Part shown: piece by piece, positions 1 through 5,249 of the stretch
How positions within the stretch are numbered: position 1 is the first letter of the stretch
Layout of the letters: every line of letters begins with the position of its first letter
Origin: Candidatus Delongbacteria bacterium
GTDB taxonomy: Bacteria > Bacteroidota > Bacteroidia > Bacteroidales > ML635J-15
Assembly: GCA_027858215.1 (NCBI GenBank)
Contig: JAQIDD010000208.1
Location: 1 to 5,249, forward strand
Length of the DNA: 5,249 nucleotides
Reading direction: 5' to 3'
Position numbers and translations under genes: made by a program
The notes under the pieces: generated by a model
Seen by the model: only the letters and a program-made list of their open reading frames with translations
Database searches by the model: none
What the model was told of the DNA's origin: nothing

Positions 1-68
1 AATCAACCATCGGTAAAAAGATCACCGTCGGTCGTTCCTTGCTGATGCAATATTATGAAAAAAAATGA
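1..68 (+). CDS. C-terminal tail of an upstream gene (partial, unidentified)
   Basis: Read in the frame starting at base 3, the left edge gives an open stretch of 21 codons ending at a TGA (66-68). The peptide is STIGKKITVGRSLLMQYYEK plus one more K. The other two forward frames stop sooner, at 13 and at 42-44. The lysine-rich, hydrophilic ending would suit a soluble protein, but nothing here identifies a family. A gap of 52 bases separates it from the next start. This is an inference from reading-frame openness only; the sequence to the left would settle it. Confidence 0.4.
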   Translation, partial: STIGKKITVGRSLLMQYYEKK

Positions 69-120
69 CTATTTTTGAAATCGTAAATTAAATTGTCCGA
101 TTTATTAGGGGCTAAACCAC

Positions 121-573
121 ATGGCTTGTGCTCAGTATAATTTATTCATGCTTGAAGATGGAGATGTTCAGACTCATTACGTCGGGATTTTAGGAAATGT
201 AGTGATGGAACTGGGTAATATGATGAATTTTGAATCGTTTTCAAAACACCTTGGTTTGATGATGCATGTTGGCGTTGGTGGGGCAGCCATGTGGCAACCC
301 GAACGTTTTTCAGAAGATGTGACTTCTAGGATGTTCAATCAGGCAGATGAAATTATTACCTTCAATGCAGGCTTGGCTCCTTATGTGAAAATCAATGAAA
401 ACTGGGCCATCAACCTGGAATACGGATTTAATTACAACATCGAACAAAGCAGACCTTTTGATATGGGTGAAGTGAATGAAGAACCAGCACTTTCTGCACG
501 GTTTATGACTTTTTCCATTGGAGCAAGTTATCACTTTGGCGAACAATCATCAAAACCATTTTTGCTATTTTAA
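121..573 (+). CDS. Truncated outer-membrane beta-barrel protein (OmpA-family barrel remnant)
   Basis: This 150-residue product resembles the second half of the N-terminal beta-barrel of Bacteroidetes OmpA-family proteins. Alternating amphipathic strands are visible: THYVGILGNVVMELGNM (about 19-35), HLGLMMHVGVGGAAMW (43-58), a strand around FNAGLAPYVKI (80-90), WAINLEYGFNYNI (95-107), and a closing strand ending FSIGASYHFG (131-140). The family normally begins with a signal peptide and several more strands, and often continues into a peptidoglycan-binding domain. Both are missing. A TAG at 106-108 lies in frame 12 bases before the ATG, and no frame between 69 and 120 encodes barrel-like sequence, so the 5' part is absent rather than merely frameshifted. 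Without a signal peptide the product could not reach the outer membrane. It is therefore probably a decaying fragment, although the open frame itself is intact. Start 121 is the first ATG after that stop; ATG 148 is an alternative. Confidence 0.6.
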   Translation: MACAQYNLFMLEDGDVQTHYVGILGNVVMELGNMMNFESFSKHLGLMMHVGVGGAAMWQPERFSEDVTSRMFNQADEIITFNAGLAPYVKINENWAINLEYGFNYNIEQSRPFDMGEVNEEPALSARFMTFSIGASYHFGEQSSKPFLLF

Positions 574-594
574 GTAACGAATAATCATAGTGTC

Positions 595-608
595 TTTGAT
601 ATATCAAA
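595..608. repeat. Perfect 14-bp palindrome
   Basis: TTTGATATATCAAA reads identically on both strands. It lies 21 bases after the barrel fragment's stop codon, and its last three bases are also the first bases of the terminator stem. It could be a regulator site or simply AT-rich chance symmetry; no second copy was noticed in the window. Confidence 0.4.
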
Positions 609-635
609 AGGCGTAGTTAAAACTGCGCCTTTTTT
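606..635 (+). terminator. Intrinsic (Rho-independent) terminator of the barrel fragment
   Basis: Arms 606-618 and 621-633 are complementary over 13 positions, with one G-U wobble (T614 opposite G625). In practice this gives an 11-bp stem with a six-base loop (617-622). The core GGCG/CGCC pairs are strong and the stem runs into six T residues (630-635). The A-run on the 5' side means it could also work from the other strand. It lies 32 bases after the barrel fragment's stop and separates that gene from the transketolase operon. Confidence 0.85.
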
Positions 636-652
636 AATATAATTAGGTCATA

Positions 653-688
653 ATTTCTATTTGGATACAAAAAATACCAATTAGAAAT
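653..688. repeat. Imperfect inverted repeat, 12-bp arms with 12-bp spacer
   Basis: The left arm ATTTCTATTTGG (653-664) and right arm CCAATTAGAAAT (677-688) are complementary at 11 of 12 positions, around an A-rich spacer. It lies roughly 80 bases upstream of the transketolase promoter. There is no following T-run, so it is not a standard terminator. A dimeric regulator site or a relic of a small repeat element is possible; the function is unknown. Confidence 0.5.
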
Positions 689-770
689 ATTATGCATTTT
701 CAAAGTTAATTTTCCACAACATGAACACTTTCCAGTATAAATATCGCATTCTCATTAAACTTGAAGATCA

Positions 771-800
771 TTGAAATATTCCGATATTCTGTTAATTTTG
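771..800 (+). promoter_or_regulatory. Bacteroidetes-type promoter of the transketolase operon
   Basis: TTG at 771-773 and TAATTTTG at 793-800 are separated by 19 bases. This fits the known Bacteroidetes housekeeping consensus of a -33 TTG-type box and a -7 TAnnTTTG box. Transcription should begin a few bases after 800, giving a leader of about 20-25 bases before the ATG at 829. The leader is A/T-rich (TTAATAAAACAATAACCA just before the ATG) with no Shine-Dalgarno sequence, as is usual in this phylum. It is too short for a thiamine riboswitch. Confidence 0.7.
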
Positions 801-828
801 CATTTCAATGTTAATAAAACAATAACCA

Positions 829-1677
829 ATGTACAACATCAAAGAATTAGAAAAAATGGCATCCCAGGTACGCAGGGACATTGTAAGAATGGTACACACA
901 CAGTCATCAGGCCATCCCGGCGGGAGCCTCGGTTGTACCGAATACCTGGTAGCCATTTATTTTGCTGTCATGAACCATGACCCCAAAACCTTATCCATTG
1001 TTGACAAAGAAGAAGATTTATTTTTCCTTTCCATCGGTCATATTTCACCGGGCTGGTATTCCGTGCTGGCACGGAGCGGATATTTCCCTGTTGATGAACT
1101 GAAAACATTCAGGCAAATCAATTCACGCCTGCAGGGACATCCCGCAACGGAAGAAAAACTTCCTGGTATACGAGTGGCTTCCGGCTCTCTTGGCCAGGGA
1201 TTATCGGTTGCTGCAGGCGCTGCCCTCGCAAAAAAACTCAACAACAAGGGGTATGTTTTTTCCCTCCATGGCGATGGTGAAATGCAGGAAGGGCAAAATT
1301 GGGAAGCCGCTATGTTCTGTGCTACACACAAAATTGACAATTTAATTTCCACAATTGATTACAATGGCAAGCAAATTGATGGTCCTGTAGATGAAGTGAT
1401 GCCATTGGGCAATCTGAAAGCCAAATTTGAAAGCTTTGGCTGGGATGTCCTGGTGTGCGAAAAAGGCAACGATATGGAATCTGTCATCAACATACTGAAT
1501 GAAGCCAAAAAACACACCGGAAAATCCAAACCGGTAATGATCCTGCTTAAAACTGAAATGGGTTACGGTGTCGATTACATGATGGGAACACATGCGTGGC
1601 ACGGCAAAGCTCCAAACGATGAACAGCTGGAACAAGCCCTGGCACAACTCGAAGAAACAATTGGAGATTATCAATGA
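829..1677 (+). CDS. Transketolase, N-terminal subunit (ThDP-binding half)
   Basis: This 282-residue protein is the pyrophosphate-binding half of a split transketolase. With its partner it should move two-carbon ketol units between sugar phosphates in the non-oxidative pentose phosphate pathway, in the cytoplasm. Visible motifs are SGHPGGSLG (27-35) with the substrate/cofactor histidine H29, GHISPGWYS (70-78), LQGHP (101-105), GSLGQGLSVAAGAAL (119-133), and the thiamine-diphosphate and metal motif GDGEMQEGQNWEA (148-160) followed by DYNGKQIDG (177-185). The length is normal for the split form, which lacks the pyrimidine and C-terminal domains; these are encoded at 3108-4064. The ATG at 829 follows an AT-rich leader and a good promoter. 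The stop overlaps the next start as ATGA, indicating translational coupling. Specialised split transketolases for unusual sugars exist, but nothing here points to one. Confidence 0.95.
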   Translation: MYNIKELEKMASQVRRDIVRMVHTQSSGHPGGSLGCTEYLVAIYFAVMNHDPKTLSIVDKEEDLFFLSIGHISPGWYSVLARSGYFPVDELKTFRQINSRLQGHPATEEKLPGIRVASGSLGQGLSVAAGAALAKKLNNKGYVFSLHGDGEMQEGQNWEAAMFCATHKIDNLISTIDYNGKQIDGPVDEVMPLGNLKAKFESFGWDVLVCEKGNDMESVINILNEAKKHTGKSKPVMILLKTEMGYGVDYMMGTHAWHGKAPNDEQLEQALAQLEETIGDYQ

Positions 1678-3104
1678 TACGAAAGGTCATCATATTGTGC
1701 ATTCCCTTTTTGATGTTTGCCACATCAGGGTTTGCTCAGGTTAACATAAAAACCGACAGCATAAACACAGACACAAGTAAAATTGCTGACGAAAATGCCT
1801 CCGGCAAACCCCTGACACGCATACTTATTATTTTTGACTCATCGCAAAGTATGCTTGGCCGCTGGGACGGTCGTCGCAAAATTGACATTGCCCGTAACCT
1901 GTTATCCGAAATGCTTGATTCACTGCAGATGCTCGATAATGTTGAAGTAGCTCTTCGTGTTTACGGACACCAAAAGCCAGTTCCACCACAGGATTGCAGC
2001 GATACTAAACTGGAAGTGCCTTTTGAAAAAAACAACTTCGATAAAATTAAATTTGTATTGGAAAACCTCGTTGCACGGGGAACAACCCCTATTGCTCGTT
2101 CACTTGAAGAAGGCGCTTATGATTTCCCGGAAGATAAATCAGCACGGCATATTATTATTTTGATTACCGATGGTGTTGAAGCCTGTGACGGAGACCCCTG
2201 TGCCGTATCGCTGGCTCTCCAGGAAAAAGGGGTCATTTTGAAACCTTTCATCATTGGTGTCGGACTGGATGTTACATTTAAAGATGTATTTGATTGTGTG
2301 GGTTTTTATTTCGATGCCAATAACTCAAAACAATTCCGCCATGCTTTGCACGCTGTAGTTGACCAGGTAATGAATTTCACCAGTGCTCAAGTCAATCTGC
2401 TTGATACAGAAGGAAATCCGACTGAAACAAACGTGGCTATGAGTTTCTACGATGAATTATCCGGTGCCATACGCTACAATTACATCCATACCATCAACGA
2501 ACAAGGCCAACCCGATACCGTGCTGCTTGATATCATGACTAAATACGACTTGAAAGTGCATACGATTCCCCCTGTTTATAAAGACAGCATTGTACTCGAA
2601 CCCGGGATACACAACATCATAGAATTCCCGGCACCCCAGGGATATTTAAAAATCAAAACACCGGGTGAAACCTCCGTTGAAAGCAATGTTAAATGCATTG
2701 TACGACTCAAAGACGAAATGGAAACCCTGCACGTACAAAACCTCAACACCCTGGAAAAATACATCATCGGCACATATGACCTGGAAATTCTGACCACTCC
2801 ACGCATCCAAATCAAGGATGTAAAAATAACCCAAAGCGATATAAACAAAGTGGTAATACCTGAACCCGGGACCCTGGAAATTAATTTCGGGGGACACCCG
2901 ATCGGCTCCATTATCCATGAAGAAGGCGATAAACAAACCATGGTAAAACAACTTGACCCTTATCAGAAAAACATAAACATACAACTTCAACCGGGGCACT
3001 ATAGACTTGTATATCGTTATGCAAAAAACAAGAAAACCCGCAATACAATTGAAAAACAATTTACCATTAAATCAGGAAAAACCCTTGTGATAAAAACAGA
3101 ATAA
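1674..3104 (+). CDS. Secreted VWA-domain protein with three C-terminal beta modules
   Basis: This 476-residue protein starts with a clear signal peptide (basic MIRK, hydrophobic core, likely cleavage near GFAQ, residues 19-22), so it is exported to the periplasm or beyond. Residues about 48-234 form a von Willebrand factor A domain with a complete metal-binding (MIDAS) set: D55-x-S57-x-S59 in FDSSQSM, T137/T138 in ARGTTPIA, and D166 in LITDGVEACDGD. The GDPCAVSLAL stretch (173-182) and C208 match a bacterial subgroup related to Ca-activated chloride-channel-like VWA proteins; C171, C176 and C208 could form disulfides in the periplasm. Residues 239-476 look like three beta-sandwich modules of about 76 residues (listed separately). 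No C-terminal membrane anchor or sorting signal is seen. It overlaps the transketolase N gene by 4 bp and ends 3 bp before the transketolase C gene. Metal-dependent protein binding is the expected activity; the partner is unknown. Confidence 0.9.
   Translation: MIRKVIILCIPFLMFATSGFAQVNIKTDSINTDTSKIADENASGKPLTRILIIFDSSQSMLGRWDGRRKIDIARNLLSEMLDSLQMLDNVEVALRVYGHQKPVPPQDCSDTKLEVPFEKNNFDKIKFVLENLVARGTTPIARSLEEGAYDFPEDKSARHIIILITDGVEACDGDPCAVSLALQEKGVILKPFIIGVGLDVTFKDVFDCVGFYFDANNSKQFRHALHAVVDQVMNFTSAQVNLLDTEGNPTETNVAMSFYDELSGAIRYNYIHTINEQGQPDTVLLDIMTKYDLKVHTIPPVYKDSIVLEPGIHNIIEFPAPQGYLKIKTPGETSVESNVKCIVRLKDEMETLHVQNLNTLEKYIIGTYDLEILTTPRIQIKDVKITQSDINKVVIPEPGTLEINFGGHPIGSIIHEEGDKQTMVKQLDPYQKNINIQLQPGHYRLVYRYAKNKKTRNTIEKQFTIKSGKTLVIKTE
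2388..3101 (+). repeat. Three diverged ~76-residue protein modules in the VWA protein
   Basis: Approximate modules are residues 239-322 (2388-2639), 323-398 (2640-2867) and 399-476 (2868-3101). The best anchors are YDLKVHTIPP at Y291, YDLEILTTPR at Y368 and YRLVYRYAKN at Y443, spaced 77 and 75 residues. Each is followed by a short strand and a turn (VLEPG, ITQSD, IKSG) and then another hydrophobic strand. Modules 2 and 3 open alike, with GYLKIK and GTLEIN. The pattern suggests tandem immunoglobulin-like or PEGA/CNA-B-like beta domains. Repetition is visible in protein only, not in DNA, so the duplication is old. Confidence 0.6.
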
Positions 3105-3107
3105 AAC

Positions 3108-4064
3108 ATGAAAACATTTGAAATACTGAACATCAAAGACACACGCTCAGGCTTTGGCGCCGGAATGGAAGAGCTGGGAAAACAAAATCCGGATGTGGTA
3201 GCCCTGTGTGCTGACCTTACGGGCTCATTGAAACTGACAGCCTTTGCGGAAAAATACCCCAAACGCTTCTTTCAAACCGGCATCGCAGAAGCAAACATGA
3301 TGGGTGTAGCTGCCGGTTTAACAATAGGCGGAAAAATCCGATATACGGGCACATTTGCCATTTTTTCTACCGGCCGTGTTTACGATCAGATCCGGCAAAG
3401 CATTGCTTATTCCGGAAAAAATGTAAAAATCTGTGCCTCCCACGCCGGCATCACACTTGGAGAAGACGGGGCAACTCATCAGATCATGGAAGACATTGGC
3501 CTGATGCGGGGATTGCCAAACATGATGGTAATCAACACCTGCGATTACAACCAGACCAAAGCTGCCACCATTGCCATAGCAAAACATGAAGGGCCTGTTT
3601 ACCTCAGATTCGGAAGGCCGAAAGTGCCCAATTTTACACCGGAAGATCAGGAATTCATTCCGGGCAAAGCAATTCATCTGAATGAAGGCACTGATATCAC
3701 AATCATTGCAACAGGCCACCTGGTATGGAAAGCCATTGAGGCAGCACAAGCACTGGAAAAGAAAAATATTTCAGTGGACCTGATTAACATTCATACCATT
3801 AAACCTTTGGACACTGAAGCCATCTTACAATCAATAAGCAAAACAAACGCTGTGGTAACTGCAGAAGAACATTTGATGAATGGCGGTTTGGGAGATGCAG
3901 TAGCACAGTTTCTCGGACGAAATCATCCATGTCCGGGTGAAATGGTTGCTGTGAATGATGTTTTCGGCGAAAGCGGAAAACCCGAAGACCTGCTCAAAAA
4001 ATACGGCCTTGACACATCAAACATCATTGAAGCAGCATCCAAAGCGTTGGAACGCAAATCATAA
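3108..4064 (+). CDS. Transketolase, C-terminal subunit (pyrimidine-binding half)
   Basis: This 318-residue partner of the N-terminal subunit carries the pyrimidine-binding and C-terminal domains. The catalytic glutamate that activates the thiamine aminopyrimidine is E61, in the motif TGIAEANMMGVAAGL (57-71). The phosphate- and substrate-side motif SHAGITLGEDGATHQ (111-125), including H112 and H124, is intact, as is the YLRFGRPKVP stretch later in the same domain. The last third (from about GTDITIIATGHLV) is the Rossmann-like C-terminal domain, with the typical INIHTIKPLD and VVTAEEH segments. The length is normal for the split form. The ATG follows the VWA stop by 3 bases, so the two are probably coupled. 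The active site forms at the interface with the 829-1677 product, so balanced expression of the two genes should matter despite the gene between them. Confidence 0.95.
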   Translation: MKTFEILNIKDTRSGFGAGMEELGKQNPDVVALCADLTGSLKLTAFAEKYPKRFFQTGIAEANMMGVAAGLTIGGKIRYTGTFAIFSTGRVYDQIRQSIAYSGKNVKICASHAGITLGEDGATHQIMEDIGLMRGLPNMMVINTCDYNQTKAATIAIAKHEGPVYLRFGRPKVPNFTPEDQEFIPGKAIHLNEGTDITIIATGHLVWKAIEAAQALEKKNISVDLINIHTIKPLDTEAILQSISKTNAVVTAEEHLMNGGLGDAVAQFLGRNHPCPGEMVAVNDVFGESGKPEDLLKKYGLDTSNIIEAASKALERKS

Positions 4065-4067
4065 TTG

Positions 4068-4616
4068 ATGAATGATCATCTCAGTGATAAGGAAATTTTA
4101 GACAAATTCAGGCATGGCAATCCAGACTATGCTTTTCATTTTCTTGTGCTGAAATACCAGGAAAAATTGTACAATGTTATTCGTAAAATACTTATTGTTC
4201 ACGAAGATACAGATGACATCCTGCAGGAAAGTTTCATTAAAATTTATCAAAACCTCAACAATTTCAGGGAAGATTCACAATTGTTTTCCTGGATGTACAG
4301 AATCGCTGTCAACGAAGCTCTGAATTTTCTGAGAAAACAAAAACGCAAACATGTGTTTTCAGCCACGTCTTACGAAGACAAACTGAATCAGCATATTCAG
4401 GCAGGCTCTTATTTTGATGGTGATGAAGCTCAAAAAACCCTGCAAAAAGCCTTGTTGAAACTGCCCCAAAAACAAAGGCTGGTATTCAATATGAAATATT
4501 ACGATAACTTGAAATACGAAGACATGTCAAAAATACTCAATACAAGCGTTGGCGCTTTGAAAGCATCATACCATCACGCTGTAAAAAAAATTGAAAAACA
4601 CATTAATGAAAAATGA
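4068..4616 (+). CDS. ECF-type RNA polymerase sigma factor (sigma-70 family)
   Basis: At 182 residues it has only the two domains typical of extracytoplasmic-function sigma factors. Sigma-2 spans about 21-94: YAFHFLVLKYQEKLYNVI, then DTDDILQESFIKIYQNLNNF for core binding, and LFSWMYRIAVNEALNFLRKQ for the -10 contact. A short linker follows. Sigma-4 is at about 127-178 (LLKLPQKQRLVFNMKYYDNL, then the -35-reading helix-turn-helix around YEDMSKILNTSVGALKASYHHA). The ATG at 4068 is preferred over TTG at 4065, which directly abuts the previous stop. It lies 3 bases after the transketolase C stop with no terminator between, so it is probably read from the transketolase promoter, perhaps with its own as well. 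The following membrane protein and periplasmic protein match the usual Bacteroidetes arrangement for this sigma type. Confidence 0.93.
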   Translation: MNDHLSDKEILDKFRHGNPDYAFHFLVLKYQEKLYNVIRKILIVHEDTDDILQESFIKIYQNLNNFREDSQLFSWMYRIAVNEALNFLRKQKRKHVFSATSYEDKLNQHIQAGSYFDGDEAQKTLQKALLKLPQKQRLVFNMKYYDNLKYEDMSKILNTSVGALKASYHHAVKKIEKHINEK

Positions 4617-4684
4617 ATTTTAAACCCGAGCCTGTTTTTGTCATCTTATTATAAACAAGCAGGTCAAACACTGATACAATTACA

Positions 4685-5101
4685 ATGAGACGACAGGAAG
4701 ACATACCAAAAAACAACCCTTTTAATACCCCGGACGGGTATTTTGATGAATTTCCTTCAAGGCTAAAAAACCGCTTAAATACCGAAAAAGATAAAAAACC
4801 GGTAACCCTGTTAACCACATTAAAACCGTATTTTTACTTCATTGCATTTTTTGTGGCATTTGCTTTTATTTTTAAATTTGGCGTGGACAAATTGACAAAA
4901 GATTACCGTAATCAGGAAAATGAACTGCAATCATCAGTAGAAACCGAATTGTATTATGAATATGAATTCATCAGCGATAATATGATCTACGAAGAAATGA
5001 TCGCTCTCCAGGATTCAACAATAATTAATAACGAAATCAACGAAGAAATGATCACCGCATACCTTGTGGAAGAAGATATTGAATATTTAATGTATGAATA
5101 A
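4685..5101 (+). CDS. Single-pass membrane protein, candidate anti-sigma factor
   Basis: This 138-residue protein has a cytoplasmic-looking N-terminus of about 46 residues, one transmembrane helix (about 49-67, YFYFIAFFVAFAFIFKFGV) and an acidic C-terminal part rich in E and Y. It has no signal peptide. The N-terminal motif NPFNTPDGYFDEFPSRL (11-27) is a recurring feature of small Bacteroidetes proteins encoded next to ECF sigma factors. The C-terminal end, with EEMITAYLVEEDIEYLM, is also typical of them. It lacks the zinc-binding HxxxCxxC motif of ZAS-type anti-sigmas. Position directly after the sigma gene (68-bp gap) and before a periplasmic protein suggests that it tethers or restrains the sigma factor. 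That role is inferred from position and topology, not shown by a recognised domain. The ATG at 4685 opens the conserved region at a sensible distance. Confidence 0.75.
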   Translation: MRRQEDIPKNNPFNTPDGYFDEFPSRLKNRLNTEKDKKPVTLLTTLKPYFYFIAFFVAFAFIFKFGVDKLTKDYRNQENELQSSVETELYYEYEFISDNMIYEEMIALQDSTIINNEINEEMITAYLVEEDIEYLMYE

Positions 5102-5113
5102 AGACACAGTATT

Positions 5114-5249
5114 ATGAATAAACATGTTATCATAAGTTTGACAATCTTATTTTTGATGCCTTTGGCTGGCAAGGCGCAAAAACATTGCAGGCATGAAGCC
5201 ATGGAAGCAGAAAAAGTTTCCTATCTGACACGCAACCTTGACCTCACGG
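5114..5249 (+). CDS. Periplasmic 'sensor of ECF sigma factor'-like protein (5' part only)
   Basis: The first 45 codons of a gene running off the right edge begin 12 bases after the previous stop. Residues 1-22 (MNKHVIISLTILFLMPLAGKAQ) form a signal peptide with likely cleavage around GKA-Q. The mature start, KHCRHEAMEAEKVSYLTRNL followed by DLT, matches the opening helix of small Bacteroidetes periplasmic proteins annotated as sensors of ECF-type sigma factors. In these an LTxxLxLT segment precedes further helices, somewhat like Spy/CpxP. In context it would complete a sigma / membrane / periplasm signalling trio. Only the N-terminus is visible, so the family call rests on a short match plus the gene order. 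Confidence 0.7.
   Translation, partial: MNKHVIISLTILFLMPLAGKAQKHCRHEAMEAEKVSYLTRNLDLT

Noticed and set aside
70..77. TATTTTTG as a -7 promoter box for the barrel fragment
   Set aside because: It fits TAnnTTTG but no -33 TTG lies at the expected spacing, the nearest upstream TTG (39-41) being 28 bases away, so it is probably chance in AT-rich DNA.
310..546. Minus-strand open frame opposite the barrel fragment
   Set aside because: It lies wholly within the barrel frame, shows no recognisable motif, and the + strand reading has clear alternating strand patterns.
801..828. Thiamine (TPP) riboswitch ahead of the ThDP-dependent transketolase
   Set aside because: The leader after the promoter is under 30 bases and lacks the conserved THI-box sequences.
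771..980. Small + strand open frame overlapping the start of transketolase N
   Set aside because: Its first ATG overlaps the promoter, and it then runs out of frame through conserved transketolase sequence.
1038..1674. Two minus-strand open frames opposite the transketolase N gene
   Set aside because: They mirror a strongly conserved enzyme gene and their peptides show no family features.
2576..3262. Minus-strand open frames opposite the VWA and transketolase C genes
   Set aside because: They overlap one another and the real coding frames, with no start context or recognisable domain.
4065..4067. TTG as the start of the sigma factor
   Set aside because: It directly follows the transketolase C stop and adds one residue only; the ATG at 4068 is the more usual start.
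4631..4663. Possible hairpin between the sigma factor and the membrane protein genes
   Set aside because: Only CCTG/CAGG pairs cleanly, with a bulge beyond it and no T-run, so it is not a convincing terminator.

Overview
The window looks like a chromosomal segment from a Bacteroidota (Bacteroidetes) bacterium, probably Bacteroidales-like. The evidence is AT-rich intergenic DNA, start codons without a Shine-Dalgarno sequence, a promoter of the Bacteroidetes form TTG-n19-TAnnTTTG, a barrel fragment resembling Bacteroidetes OmpA-family proteins, and a characteristic ECF sigma / small membrane protein / periplasmic 'sensor' trio. All supported genes lie on the + strand.

Layout. Bases 1-68 appear to hold the C-terminal tail of a gene entering from the left. 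Bases 121-573 encode a C-terminal piece of an outer-membrane beta-barrel, without a signal peptide or an OmpA peptidoglycan-binding domain, so it is probably a remnant. It is closed by a good intrinsic terminator (606-635). The region 574-828 carries that terminator, a 14-bp palindrome, a 12-bp-arm inverted repeat and, just before the next gene, a good promoter (771-800).

From 829 onward the genes are packed as one operon: transketolase N-terminal subunit; a secreted VWA-domain protein (ATGA overlap, 4 bp); transketolase C-terminal subunit (3-bp gap); an ECF sigma factor (ATG 3 bp after the previous stop); then a single-pass membrane protein (68-bp gap) and the start of a periplasmic 'sensor of ECF sigma factor' protein (12-bp gap), which runs off the right edge.

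How the genes may work together. The two transketolase halves should assemble into one thiamine-diphosphate enzyme of the non-oxidative pentose phosphate pathway. The last three genes form a candidate envelope-signalling module: sigma factor, membrane-bound candidate anti-sigma, periplasmic partner. The most unusual point is that an exported VWA protein with three C-terminal beta modules sits, translationally coupled, between the two halves of a cytoplasmic enzyme. I see no CRISPR array, tRNA, rRNA, transposase or phage gene. No wholly new system is evident. The VWA insertion and the coupling of central metabolism to an ECF module are the points most worth following.
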